Made by a program: the position numbers and the translations under genes. The notes beneath the pieces are model-generated. The model was given only the letters and a program-made list of their open reading frames with translations. It had not been told where the DNA came from and did no database searches. From Aquimarina sp. RZ0 (lineage in GTDB: Bacteria; Bacteroidota; Bacteroidia; Flavobacteriales; Flavobacteriaceae), in NCBI RefSeq assembly GCF_008370685.1, contig NZ_VTZU01000013.1, positions 1-64,000 of the forward strand: a stretch of DNA of 64,000 bases, written 5' to 3'. Positions 8,835-18,791 of the stretch are shown one piece after another. Each line of letters begins with the position of its first letter. Position 1 is the stretch's first letter.

Positions 8835-10097
8835 TTACTTTTCTTCACGTGTTTTTTCACCTTTTGCAACGTGCGATGTTTTTCTATGAGAACTGAAACG
8901 CATAATACTTTGATAGTTCCAACTATTATATACATGAGATAATCCCCAGTCAAAAATCTGTGTTGGATTACTATCAGATGCACTTAGCGATCTATTCAAT
9001 CCAATTGCGTGCGGCATATTAGCCCCTTTTACAGCAGCTTTAATTTCAAAATTAATTCCATCGGGTGACCATTGTACAGTATTTCTTTCTGGTCCATCTG
9101 TAGTTATTAGAGAAGCGACACCTCCTTTAACAGGCCATACACAAATCTCATGTCCTGAATTAGAAACTGGATTGTACTTAGATTTTACGTACGGACCTTT
9201 GGGATTATCTGCTATAGCAACTCCATGACGAATTTGACGTCCTCCAAATAATATTTCTTCACCCATTTGCTCCCCTTTGTAGTATAGATAAAATTTTCCG
9301 TTAAAAGGAATAATACAAGGATCATGAACTTTATGAGAATCAAAATCTCCTTTTTTGACAACTGCAAAACGATTTTGTTCTTCTCCTTTCCAAACCCCAT
9401 TATCTGATGGTTTTAGAATAGGTTCCTTACTTTTGGTCCACGGTCCGTTTGGTGATGAAGACCAGGCTAGACCTACTTCATTTTTTGTACGCACATCATA
9501 AGGAGACTTAATGGTCTGGTAACATAGGTAATACATATCCTCATGTTTCATAATTTCAACTGTAAACACAGATCTGTCATCATATGCTCCTTTTTCACCT
9601 CTTGGCACAGCAATACCTTCTTCTTTCCAGGTCCATCCATCTTCTGAAGTGGCATACCAGATATCACATCGATCCCAAGGGAATACTTTATCATTTTCTA
9701 CATCACCTCCAAAACCATCTGTAGTTCCTATACTTTTAGAGTACCAAACATAATATTTCCCATTTTCCTTGATCATGGCTGATGGATCTCTTCTCACAAC
9801 TCCTTCTTCATATGCCAAATCTCCTTTTAATGGTTGCATTTGATCAAACACTCTATACCAATCATTTTCTACATACTTCCATTGCAAAGCTCTTTTTGAA
9901 GCAGCACTTAAATATTCTTTATTGGTTATTCCAAATCTATCCAATTTTTCCTGAGACAAATCCAACTTTGCATCATCGCAAGGTTCTTCAGTTTTCATAT
10001 CTGTATTTTCTGTTTTTGTTTGAGTATTTGATTCATTACAAGACACTAAAAAAGCACTAACGACTAAGTATCTTAAATATCTAAAATTTAAATTCAT
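8835..10097 (-). CDS. GH117 alpha-1,3-(3,6-anhydro)-L-galactosidase, lipoprotein
   Basis: The 420-residue protein has a lipobox ending at Cys20 (AFLVSC), so it should be membrane anchored and face the periplasm or surface. A five-bladed propeller with YVWYSK, IWYATSEDGWTWKE and LYYKGEQMG blade motifs follows. Asp104 (VVRRDPS), Asp259 (KVHDP) and Glu317 (SGHEICVW) have the same spacing (155 and 58) as the Asp97/Asp252/Glu310 set I recall for Zobellia AhgA. The family removes AHG from the non-reducing end of neoagaro-oligosaccharides. It lies 27 bp downstream of the GH2 gene. The family call is strong, and it makes agar the substrate of the locus. Confidence 0.9.
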   Translation of the reverse strand: MNLNFRYLRYLVVSAFLVSCNESNTQTKTENTDMKTEEPCDDAKLDLSQEKLDRFGITNKEYLSAASKRALQWKYVENDWYRVFDQMQPLKGDLAYEEGVVRRDPSAMIKENGKYYVWYSKSIGTTDGFGGDVENDKVFPWDRCDIWYATSEDGWTWKEEGIAVPRGEKGAYDDRSVFTVEIMKHEDMYYLCYQTIKSPYDVRTKNEVGLAWSSSPNGPWTKSKEPILKPSDNGVWKGEEQNRFAVVKKGDFDSHKVHDPCIIPFNGKFYLYYKGEQMGEEILFGGRQIRHGVAIADNPKGPYVKSKYNPVSNSGHEICVWPVKGGVASLITTDGPERNTVQWSPDGINFEIKAAVKGANMPHAIGLNRSLSASDSNPTQIFDWGLSHVYNSWNYQSIMRFSSHRKTSHVAKGEKTREEK

Positions 10098-10124
10098 TTG
10101 ATTTTATATTATTTTTGGGTAAAG

Positions 10125-12659
10125 TTAATCAATTGTAACGTGAATTATGTCACTGGACATATTTTTGGAAATAGCCTTAATCGTAACTTTAGATTTTTTT
10201 CTAGCAGACTGAAGAACCAACAAACATCTACCCTTATCCGTAACAATCTTATTAGATTGATAATCTTGCACATTTCTCGCGGAGCCATTATCCACACCTA
10301 AAATTTTCACGTCTCCTTGTACCTCAAAAGTAATTTCTTCATTTTGAGTCTTAACAGGATTTCCGTGCTCATCAACAAGCTGAGCAACTATATGCGCAGT
10401 AGCATAGCCATCTGATTTTAATGCTACTTTATCCGTTGATATCTGGATGTTTGTTGCCTTACTTGCCGTATTTATAGTTTCTATTGCAACAGTTTCACCA
10501 TTTTTTTGACCAACTACCTTCAATTCTCCTTCTGTGTAAGGAATGATCCATTTATAAATTCTATCCTCAAAATCTTTTAATTCTTTAATTCCCATCGACA
10601 TTCCATTGAGGCATAATTCAACTTTATCACAATTAGAGTATACCTCTACAGCAATATCTTGTTTTTCCTTATAATCCCAATGTTCATTCACATCGTGCCA
10701 TACCCATAAGGCTGTTTTCCATGCATCTTTTTTTCTTTCTACCAGTTCTCCTGTATTTTGATCCTTTTTATAAATAGATTTATCAATAGTTTGAGTGGCT
10801 ATATAAACGTGGGGATCGTCATTCCATAATGTTTTCATCATATGAAAAGAAGGTTTTTCAAAACCTGCAACATCCAACATACCACTTGGAGTTGCTTTTC
10901 TAGGCCACTGACCATTAGATTCACCCATGTAATCAATTCCTGTCCATAAAAAAGTTCCAGAAATAAAAGGTCTTTCTTGTATACTTTTCCATTCGTGCCA
11001 CTGCACTAAGTTTTCTGTTCCCATAATAGGTTTCTCCGGAAAGTTTTCATGCCCATAGTCATACAACACTCTTCTATAACTGTATCCTACCACATCCAAA
11101 GCATCTGCATAGCCAGAAAGATGACTGGAAGAGGGTAAAATACAATTCGCTATTACATACCTTGTTGTATCTAATTCTCTAGTCCATCTTGCTAATTTTT
11201 TGGCTGTTTCACCGATATCATATTTTCCTTTCGGCAAGGTTTTCAGTTTCTCTTTAATTTGTTCTATTGTATGCGGAGGCTCTTCCCAAAAGTAATTACC
11301 GCTCCAACTCATATTATTAAAAAAACCAGTGGCATCAGCATTTCTAGGGTATGTCCATTCTATCTCATTCCCGATACTCCATTGAAAAATAGAAGGATGA
11401 TTACGGTGTGCCAAAATTGTATTTTTAAGATCTCTCTCTGCCCATTTCTGAAAGTGCTGCGTATATCCTCTTGTTATTGAATCTACACTTTTTTCATTCA
11501 TATTCAATCTTTTGTCTTTTGGATTATCCCATTCATCAAAAAATTCATCTTGCACCAAGAATCCCATTTCATCACACAAATCCAAAAATTCTTGTGAAGC
11601 TGGATTATGTGATATTCTTATTGCATTACAACCGCCGTCTTTAAGCTTGTTCAATCTTCTTCTCCACACGTCTTTCGGCACTGCTGCTCCAACTAGACCT
11701 CCATCGTGATGAAGACAAACTCCTTTTATAGCAACGTTAACATCATTAAGAAAAAAACCTTTATTTGTATCAAACTTTATTTTTCTTACTCCAAAATTAA
11801 CTATATTCTCATCTATTACACTACCATCTTGCGATAACTTAATTACTGCTTTATACAATCTTGGGCTATCAATATTCCACAAATAAGGTTTTTGAATTTT
11901 GACAGTATTTTCTAAACTAACTTCCTGATTAGCCTCTAGTTTATAATTCTTTTTATAACTAGACACTTGTTGATTACCATCGTCAAGAATCTGAATCTCA
12001 AGATCAAAATCTTGTGCATCTGTATTATTATTCTTAATCGAAGTTTTTACGTGTGTGCTTGCCTCTACATCCGAAATATCAGGAGTCGTAATAAAAACAC
12101 CCCATACTGGAATATGAAGATTATTCTTATGTATCAATTTTACATTTCTATAAATTCCAGATCCAGTATACCACCTGCTATCAGCATATCTACTACGATC
12201 TACTTTAACCCTTAGCTTATTTGGAGAATTATTAGAATTCAGATGTTTTGTAATATCAAAATAAAATGGTGAATACCCATATGGATGAACACCTAATAAT
12301 GTATCATTAATAGATAACTCACTATTATTATAGACTCCATCAAATAAAATGTAGGTGGTAGTCTGATCATTTTTATTCAGCAAAAAATCTTTCTCATAAA
12401 CACCAATACCTCCTGGTAAATACCCTGTTGCACCTTCTCCATGTTCTGAATTAAACGAAAAACCTACACTCCAATCATGGGGTAAGTTGACATCACTCCA
12501 AGTGTTCCCTTTTTTATCATTTACCTCCCAAGAATTCTCTGTAAGTCGGAACCTCCAATCAAAATTAAAATCATGTTTGCCGATTTGTGAGTATTCTTGC
12601 GCTGTTATTAAAAAAGAAGTAAAAAGTATAAAAAAAATATTAAAAGTTCTTAATCTCAT
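10125..12659 (-). CDS. GH2 beta-galactosidase, exported
   Basis: This 844-residue protein starts with a signal peptide ([18 protein letters not shown]). The GH2 order follows: sugar-binding jelly roll with NLPHDWSV and [10 protein letters not shown], an immunoglobulin-like domain, and a TIM barrel with the acid/base Glu432 (WSIGNEIEW) and nucleophile Glu549 (MGTENLVQW). DUF4982-like and Big-type domains lie at the C-terminus. It removes beta-linked galactose from non-reducing ends; beside GH117 it probably trims agaro-oligosaccharides in turn with that enzyme. It is the first gene of the minus-strand run, with a promoter-like sequence at 12693-12720. Other beta-glycosides remain possible. Confidence 0.88.
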   Translation of the reverse strand: MRLRTFNIFFILFTSFLITAQEYSQIGKHDFNFDWRFRLTENSWEVNDKKGNTWSDVNLPHDWSVGFSFNSEHGEGATGYLPGGIGVYEKDFLLNKNDQTTTYILFDGVYNNSELSINDTLLGVHPYGYSPFYFDITKHLNSNNSPNKLRVKVDRSRYADSRWYTGSGIYRNVKLIHKNNLHIPVWGVFITTPDISDVEASTHVKTSIKNNNTDAQDFDLEIQILDDGNQQVSSYKKNYKLEANQEVSLENTVKIQKPYLWNIDSPRLYKAVIKLSQDGSVIDENIVNFGVRKIKFDTNKGFFLNDVNVAIKGVCLHHDGGLVGAAVPKDVWRRRLNKLKDGGCNAIRISHNPASQEFLDLCDEMGFLVQDEFFDEWDNPKDKRLNMNEKSVDSITRGYTQHFQKWAERDLKNTILAHRNHPSIFQWSIGNEIEWTYPRNADATGFFNNMSWSGNYFWEEPPHTIEQIKEKLKTLPKGKYDIGETAKKLARWTRELDTTRYVIANCILPSSSHLSGYADALDVVGYSYRRVLYDYGHENFPEKPIMGTENLVQWHEWKSIQERPFISGTFLWTGIDYMGESNGQWPRKATPSGMLDVAGFEKPSFHMMKTLWNDDPHVYIATQTIDKSIYKKDQNTGELVERKKDAWKTALWVWHDVNEHWDYKEKQDIAVEVYSNCDKVELCLNGMSMGIKELKDFEDRIYKWIIPYTEGELKVVGQKNGETVAIETINTASKATNIQISTDKVALKSDGYATAHIVAQLVDEHGNPVKTQNEEITFEVQGDVKILGVDNGSARNVQDYQSNKIVTDKGRCLLVLQSARKKSKVTIKAISKNMSSDIIHVTID

Positions 12660-12692
12660 GTTTAATTTGTAAAAAATTTAAGTAACAAATAT

Positions 12693-12720
12693 CAAAACTA
12701 AATTCAAAATTCTTGACCAA
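12693..12720 (-). promoter_or_regulatory. Predicted Bacteroidota promoter of the agar operon
   Basis: On the minus strand TAGTTTTG (12700-12693) fits the -7 consensus TAnnTTTG, and a TTG lies 17 nt upstream (12720-12718), matching the flavobacterial -33 element. Transcription would start about 27 nt before the GH2 ATG. The 12660-12992 gap is shared with the divergent regulator gene and holds no gene. Confidence 0.5.
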
Positions 12721-12992
12721 CCCTAACTAGACAATAAATAGACAATTGTTTTTTAATAGCTTGCTTAACTAGACAAAAACACTATTTTAGCCAGTGCAAA
12801 TAAATCAAAAAAAACATTCTTTTGATAATTTTGTTAATTTCTAAGAAATAACCCTTTTTTTTGCACATTATCTTACTAATTCGTCAGCTTGCAAATTAAT
12901 CATTATTTACTTATCAAGCTGTTGATTGTGTTAAAAATTAAACTTCTTTAATTATTAAATTGATATAAAATAAAAAATAATATAAGGATTAC

Positions 12993-14609
12993 ATGATGAA
13001 GAAGCTATCACTTATAACTAAATTTTTAACATTATTAGTTAGTGCAAATATTTTATTTGGTCAAACACCGTATCAGACAAATCAATATTTAGAAGATGCA
13101 CGAAAAAATAAGTTTCTCAATTTTGAGAAGGCTACTCATAACTACAAAAAAAGCATTGAATATTTTGCTTACAAAAAAGATACTTTTAATCTTATAAACA
13201 GCATCAATGAATTATCAGAATTGTATGGTCATAATCTAGATTTTGATAAATCTTATGACGGGTATTGGAGAGCACTATATCTAGCTGAAGAAAGCAATGA
13301 TCAATTTTCTAAATCAAGAGTTTATCAGTCACTCGGCTGGCTATATAGTTTTTACAATAGAAACAAAAAGGCTTTAGAAAACCTTGATAATGCACTAAAT
13401 ATTAGCAAAAAACTATTTTCTGAAAAGAAGATTAGTGTCGATTATTTAATAAGCGACTATTTTTCTATTGCCAATTTCTATAGATATAATAGAGATTTTG
13501 AAACAGCAAGAAAATATGTTGATAGCTGCTACATTTTCTATAACTCTGAAAACAATGAGACTCAGAATTACTATTTGGAAGCTGAAAAAGGCTTCTTATT
13601 AGCTGCAGAAGGTGAATTTCCGGAAGCAGAAGAAACTCTTGAAAAGTCCTACGAATACTTTAAAAACAATAATGAATCGTATTTAGTAATTATACATTAT
13701 TTATTTGCAAGAGTATACCAAATGAAAGGAGAAATTGAAAAAAGTAAGTTTCACTTTTCTAAATCCCTTGAAGTATCCAGTACGCACAATAGCCACATGA
13801 ATTATAAGATCATAAATCACAAAGAGCTATCTAAAATATATTATGATTCTAAAGAGTACAAAGAAGCTTTTTTTCATATTGAAAAAGCCATAGAATTAGA
13901 AAACAAAATCTTTGGTATCAACAGTAAAAACAACGAATATTTATTCGAAATAAAAGATAAATATCGAATACAAAAAAATGAACAAGAGCAAATTTTAAAG
14001 GAACAAAAACTATTAAAATTAGAACACAAACAAAAAATATCCCTTCTAAGGTCTACCTTATTGTTTGTAACCTTGTTTTTCTTATTGGTATTTGGTTATA
14101 TGGTTTTTAAAAATTTAAAAAGAAAACACAAAAGAGAAAAAATCTTACTTAAACAGAAACAACGAATAAAACTGAAAGAAACTAAAAAAGCTATTGAATT
14201 AAAAAACAAAGAGCTAGCAAAATCAGCCTTACAACTCATTGAAAAAGATGAATTCATCGCTAGTTTAAAAAATGCGCTTACAGAAAATAAAGAGGATCTC
14301 AATTTAACCTCTATCAATAAAGTAATAAAATCGATCCAATCCGGAGTAGGCAGTAACTGGAAAGAGTTTGAAGCAAGATTTATTGATATAAATCAGGATT
14401 TTTATAAAAAAATTAAGAAAGATTTCCCTGCTCTGACTCAAACAGATCTAAAAATTTGTGCCCTTATAAAACTTAATTTCTCAAGTAAAGACATGGCATC
14501 ATTACTGGGAATCTCTATAGAAAGTGTTCATACCTCCAGATATCGATTAAGAAAGAAGCTTAAACTAGAAAGAAACGACAATCTGGTTGAATTTGTGTCA
14601 CAATATTAA
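12993..14609 (+). CDS. TPR-containing membrane regulator with C-terminal LuxR-type HTH
   Basis: The 538-residue protein has a signal peptide (LITKFLTLLVSANILFG), then about six TPR units to residue ~320, one transmembrane helix near 350-370 (TLLFVTLFFLLVFGYMVF), a basic coiled-coil segment, and a C-terminal helix-turn-helix (LTQTDLKICALIKLNFSSKD, then SIESVHTSRYRLRKKL). Such one-protein sensors span the inner membrane and bind DNA from the cytoplasmic side. It is divergent from the agar operon with a 333-bp shared gap, so control of that operon is likely but unproven. The periplasmic ligand is unknown. Confidence 0.75.
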   Translation: MMKKLSLITKFLTLLVSANILFGQTPYQTNQYLEDARKNKFLNFEKATHNYKKSIEYFAYKKDTFNLINSINELSELYGHNLDFDKSYDGYWRALYLAEESNDQFSKSRVYQSLGWLYSFYNRNKKALENLDNALNISKKLFSEKKISVDYLISDYFSIANFYRYNRDFETARKYVDSCYIFYNSENNETQNYYLEAEKGFLLAAEGEFPEAEETLEKSYEYFKNNNESYLVIIHYLFARVYQMKGEIEKSKFHFSKSLEVSSTHNSHMNYKIINHKELSKIYYDSKEYKEAFFHIEKAIELENKIFGINSKNNEYLFEIKDKYRIQKNEQEQILKEQKLLKLEHKQKISLLRSTLLFVTLFFLLVFGYMVFKNLKRKHKREKILLKQKQRIKLKETKKAIELKNKELAKSALQLIEKDEFIASLKNALTENKEDLNLTSINKVIKSIQSGVGSNWKEFEARFIDINQDFYKKIKKDFPALTQTDLKICALIKLNFSSKDMASLLGISIESVHTSRYRLRKKLKLERNDNLVEFVSQY

Positions 14610-14658
14610 CCCTGATATCATAACAAAACTTTGTAAAAACGCCTACATTCTTAAAATC

Positions 14659-16026
14659 TTAAAAAACAAAATTAAGAGCCTTATCCGCTGGCACGACAAC
14701 ATCTTCTTTTCTTATAGATGTTCCCCACACGTAAACCTTCTTAAGGTTCTTTATTTTATAAAGAGCTTCAACACTTTTATTGGTTACCAAAGTATTATTA
14801 TACAGGTTTATACTTTCTAATTGATCCAATTTTATCAGGTACTCTAGACCTTGATCTGTGATCATATTTTTCTCTACATTCAACCTCTTTAAGCTCGTAA
14901 ATTCTCCTATTGTTTTAAGATTATTATCTGTAACACCATTAGATGGCAATGATAACCAAATAATATTGTCTTTAATTTTTAATAATTTATTAAGTAGTTG
15001 AGCTGTTTTTTCAGCATTATTTTCTTTTCCAGGCAACATAGCAATATCTAATAAATTAGACTCAGAAACCAATTCTCTAATATGCACCCCATCAGCCATT
15101 AACTCTTCAATGACATCTTTAGAAACTATAGGAGCATTTGCTAACGACTTTTTACCTTCTTCTCCTACATTCAACATCGTCCTTATAACACTCTTAATCT
15201 CTTCTGGAGTTTGAATATCATTTACCGTAATCTTAAAATCTGATTGCCCAGATGCTATCCAATACTCTAAGACCTTGATCTCTTCATCAGTTAAAGGTGT
15301 TTTACCTTTAGGAGGCATTAATTTATCATCGTTTGGATTCAATAACACTCGATGTACCAATTCTGATTTTGAAACATCTCCTGCGACAATTACAGCTCCA
15401 TTTTTCCCTCCTTTTTTTATTGCAGTTTCATCTTCTAACGACAACCCTCCCTTTTTCTTGCCAGAATTATGGCAACTCGTACATTTCTGTTGTAAAATTG
15501 GATTCACTATATGCGTAAAAACCTGAACTTCCTCGATAGATGTAATTACCGGAAGTGTTTCTTTTTCTTCTTTCCCAAAAGGAAGGTAAGCCGTCAAATA
15601 ATCTTCGCCATGAGTTAAGTTACCTCCATAATGCCCGGTGACACTTAGTAAAACAACAATACAAACAAGTGTAACCAGGTTTACGTTTCCTGGCAGCGTT
15701 ACTAACTTTTGGATTTTTTTAGTTTTTAACCCCCATGCCAATGCAGAAACCACAGTCGTTCCGATCCCAAACCAAAAATGCACATCTAAGGCATCATCCT
15801 GATAATCCCCACTAAGAGACAACATATATCCCAGAACACAGGCAATTACCGCACTAATAGTCCCTAGTAGCAATGCTAAAGGCACAGCTTCTTTTAACAA
15901 TTCATTCTTTTTTATTTTGGATACTATTTCTAAAATAAAGGCAAAAAACAAAAAACCTATGGGAAGGTGGACTAATAATGGGTGAAACCTTCCAAAAAAC
16001 AATACAATATCTGAAACTTCTTTCAT
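14659..16026 (-). CDS. DUF2231 membrane domain fused to c-type cytochrome and leucine-rich repeats
   Basis: The 455-residue protein opens with four membrane helices starting at FHPLLVHLPIGFLFFAFILE (DUF2231), followed by a planctomycete-type cytochrome domain whose haem motif is CTSCH near residue 180, with the distal methionine in LMPPKG. C-terminal leucine-rich repeats end it (LKRLNVEKNMITDQGLEYL). It is probably an inner-membrane electron-transfer protein with the cytochrome in the periplasm. It is the last of four genes that run together from 22034. Its link to agar use is positional only. It converges with the TPR regulator with a 49-bp gap. Confidence 0.75.
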   Translation of the reverse strand: MKEVSDIVLFFGRFHPLLVHLPIGFLFFAFILEIVSKIKKNELLKEAVPLALLLGTISAVIACVLGYMLSLSGDYQDDALDVHFWFGIGTTVVSALAWGLKTKKIQKLVTLPGNVNLVTLVCIVVLLSVTGHYGGNLTHGEDYLTAYLPFGKEEKETLPVITSIEEVQVFTHIVNPILQQKCTSCHNSGKKKGGLSLEDETAIKKGGKNGAVIVAGDVSKSELVHRVLLNPNDDKLMPPKGKTPLTDEEIKVLEYWIASGQSDFKITVNDIQTPEEIKSVIRTMLNVGEEGKKSLANAPIVSKDVIEELMADGVHIRELVSESNLLDIAMLPGKENNAEKTAQLLNKLLKIKDNIIWLSLPSNGVTDNNLKTIGEFTSLKRLNVEKNMITDQGLEYLIKLDQLESINLYNNTLVTNKSVEALYKIKNLKKVYVWGTSIRKEDVVVPADKALNFVF

Positions 16027-16116
16027 TAAAAACTAATTACTGGTAGAGCATCTTACAAAAAAAGGTGCTTAACCAACTAAACAGTAAAGACCAATTTTTA
16101 TAAAATGCGTTTAATT

Positions 16117-17226
16117 TTATATTCTTTCTAATTTTAGTGGAGCTGTCTTATTTGCATTCCATTGACATATATAGATATTTTTATCCTCATCAATACAAAC
16201 ATCATGCCCGTGTAGTATTGGCTTATGTGCCAATTGGTACGATTTCTGAAGTTTTCCGTCCACATATTCGGGAGGTGTCCCTCCTGGATTAGAAACAACA
16301 GTATCTCCTTCTAAAATAGTAACGAAACCAGTATGTTCTTTCCAGGTAGTACGTCCTACTTTAGGCTGTGACCAACAAACTCCTGCGTACAAGTTTTGGT
16401 CATCAAAAACAGGTCGACACACCTGCATATTAGGCAAATGTAATGTCTTTATATATTTACCATCCAGCGTGAACCATTTAAAAGATTTTTCATTTCTGGA
16501 AGTACACACTACCATAGGATTATCTTTATCTCGATAATCAATTGCTACTCCGTGAGCACTATCTAATCTATACTTAGGATCTTTATTATCTCTCCCTCCC
16601 CAATGCCTTATATATTGACCTTTACTATCATATTGGACAATAAAATCCATCCCATAACCATCTGCCACATATATATCTCCATTAGGACCAATCGCAGTTT
16701 CTGAGGGACAAAAATGATCTCCAGGTTCATAAACACCAATAGTTTGCGGATGTCCTATGTCAAAAATCACTTTTCCATCAGTTGTGGTTTTGGTAACTCT
16801 CCCATTATGATGAACCCAGTTACCAGTTTTATCCAAAAACCATCCAGAATCTGTTAGATACAAGAAATCCTCACCTCCTTCATCAGCAATAGTAAGTCCA
16901 TGACCTCCCGGATACGATGTCCCCCAATAATCGAGTAATTTACCAGACTTATCAAAGATCATAATATTATTATCTGTATGATCACCCATCATAATCAACC
17001 TCCCTTTACTATCCATCTGCATCTCATGGCAATTAAGTATAGGAGTTTTTACAGCGCTGATTTTAGCCCAATCTCTAATGATTCTATATTGATATTCCCC
17101 ATGACCGACAATTTCTTCTTTCTGAGGTTTGTTTTTTTTAACGATATGAAAACCAAAAGAAGGAGAAGTCACAATACCAGCTCCTACCAATGATGTTTTT
17201 TTAATAAAATTTCTTCTTGAGCTCAT
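16117..17226 (-). CDS. NHL/six-bladed beta-propeller protein, Tat-type signal
   Basis: This 369-residue protein starts with a twin-arginine-like signal (SSRRNFIKKTSLVGAG), which suggests export in folded form. The rest has NHL-type propeller repeats, such as DSKGRLIMMGDHTDNNIMIF, PNGDIYVADGYG and DSAHGVAIDYRDK. No catalytic site can be named. Similar proteins often sit with DUF1501 and DUF1549/DUF1553 genes, as here; the gaps are 90 bp downstream and 54 bp upstream. It could be a binding or lyase-like propeller; the function is unknown. Confidence 0.7.
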   Translation of the reverse strand: MSSRRNFIKKTSLVGAGIVTSPSFGFHIVKKNKPQKEEIVGHGEYQYRIIRDWAKISAVKTPILNCHEMQMDSKGRLIMMGDHTDNNIMIFDKSGKLLDYWGTSYPGGHGLTIADEGGEDFLYLTDSGWFLDKTGNWVHHNGRVTKTTTDGKVIFDIGHPQTIGVYEPGDHFCPSETAIGPNGDIYVADGYGMDFIVQYDSKGQYIRHWGGRDNKDPKYRLDSAHGVAIDYRDKDNPMVVCTSRNEKSFKWFTLDGKYIKTLHLPNMQVCRPVFDDQNLYAGVCWSQPKVGRTTWKEHTGFVTILEGDTVVSNPGGTPPEYVDGKLQKSYQLAHKPILHGHDVCIDEDKNIYICQWNANKTAPLKLERI

Positions 17227-17280
17227 AGAGATCGGTATAATTGATTATTTATGTTTCTTTATGTAAAAAAGATATGTTAT

Positions 17281-18786
17281 TTAACTTAAAATATCCTTAA
17301 CCACATGGCCATGAACATCAGTCAATCTAAAACGTCTTCCTTGGTGCTTAAAAATTAAACGCTCATGATCTATCCCAAAAAGATGCATTAATGTTGCCTG
17401 AAAATCATGAGTATGCACAGGGTCTTTTACCACGTTATAACTAAAGTCATCCGTCTCTCCGTAGGATATTCCAGGTTTTACACCTGCTCCTGCCATAAAC
17501 ATGGTAAATGCCTTAGGATGATGATCTCGCCCATAATCTGTAGCTGTTAGTGTTCCTTGAGAATATACAGTTCTTCCAAACTCACCACCCCAAATAACCA
17601 ATGTATCTTCAAACATTCCACGTTGTTTAAGGTCTTTAATCAAAGCTGCACTTGCCTGATCTGTTTTCTTTGCATTACCTAGCACACCACCTGGACAACC
17701 AATATGCTGATCCCATCCCTGATGGTACAATTGAACAAATTTCACCCCTTTTTCCAGTAATTTACGTCCTAACAAACAATTTGCAGCATAGGTGCCTGGG
17801 TCGCGACTATCTTTACCATACATATCAAATATGTAATCTGGTTCATCGCTCATATCTGTTACTTCCGGGATTGACGTTTGCATACGAAAAGCCATTTCAT
17901 ATTGAGACATTCGAGCATTTATTTCTGGGTCTCCATAAAAATTATTCTGAACATTGTTTAGCTTTCCTAAATAATCTAACATTCTACGTCGATCATGCCC
18001 ATCATAGTTCTCAGGATCCGTAAGATATAATACCGGATCTTTTCCACTACGAAATTGAACTCCCTGATGTTCTGTTGGTAAAAAACCATTCCCCCATAGT
18101 CGAGAATATAGGGGTTGCCCCGCTCCATTTTTAGATATCAAGGTGATAAATGTAGGTAAATTCTCATTATCAGAACCCAAACCATAACTCAGCCAGGAAC
18201 CTATCGATGGTCTTCCAGGTTGCTGACTACCTGTCTGAAAAAAGGTAATAGCAGGATCGTGATTAATTGCATCTGTTTGCATGGACTTAATAAAGCATAT
18301 ATCATCTACTACTTCAGAAAGGTATGGCATCGCATTACTCACCCAGGCTCTAGACTCTCCATATTGCTTAAAATCTATAATAGACGCTGCTATAGGCAAT
18401 GTACTCTGATCAGCACTCATCCCTGTCAACCGTTGTCCCTTTCTAACGGATTCGGGTAATTCTTTACCAAATAAATCTTTTAATTTTGGCTTATAGTCAA
18501 ACAATTCTAATTGAGACGGCCCTCCACTCTGGAAAAGATAAATAGCGCGTTTTGCCTTAGGCATATGATGAGGCAATCCCAAATTATTACGACTAAACAT
18601 TTCTAAATCTGGCTGCACATTATTTTTGACATTCCCCCAGGCTTTATCCATATTTAATAAAGAACCTAGTGCTAATGCTCCAATTCCCAAAGATGTTTTT
18701 GTTAAAAATTCTCTACGATCAAACATTTTCTCAACCTTTTGGAGATCTTTGTTATTTGATCTTAATTTATCATGATGATCACACAT
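17281..18786 (-). CDS. DUF1501 family protein (sulfatase-like fold), Tat signal
   Basis: The 501-residue protein carries a twin-arginine motif at residue ~24 (FDRREFLTKTS) and then the DUF1501 signatures: FQSGGPSQLELFDYKPKL, SIGSWLSYGLG, LYHQGWDQHIG, IWGGEFGRT and HDFQATLMHLFGIDH. DUF1501 resembles the alkaline phosphatase/sulfatase fold, but biochemical data are lacking in what I know. It lies 5 bp from the DUF1553 protein gene, and that pair is a well-known conserved unit in Planctomycetes and some Bacteroidota. With four genes in one run they probably form a single exported system. A role in sulfated red-algal galactans is conjecture. Confidence 0.85.
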   Translation of the reverse strand: MCDHHDKLRSNNKDLQKVEKMFDRREFLTKTSLGIGALALGSLLNMDKAWGNVKNNVQPDLEMFSRNNLGLPHHMPKAKRAIYLFQSGGPSQLELFDYKPKLKDLFGKELPESVRKGQRLTGMSADQSTLPIAASIIDFKQYGESRAWVSNAMPYLSEVVDDICFIKSMQTDAINHDPAITFFQTGSQQPGRPSIGSWLSYGLGSDNENLPTFITLISKNGAGQPLYSRLWGNGFLPTEHQGVQFRSGKDPVLYLTDPENYDGHDRRRMLDYLGKLNNVQNNFYGDPEINARMSQYEMAFRMQTSIPEVTDMSDEPDYIFDMYGKDSRDPGTYAANCLLGRKLLEKGVKFVQLYHQGWDQHIGCPGGVLGNAKKTDQASAALIKDLKQRGMFEDTLVIWGGEFGRTVYSQGTLTATDYGRDHHPKAFTMFMAGAGVKPGISYGETDDFSYNVVKDPVHTHDFQATLMHLFGIDHERLIFKHQGRRFRLTDVHGHVVKDILS

Positions 18787-18791
18787 AAATA

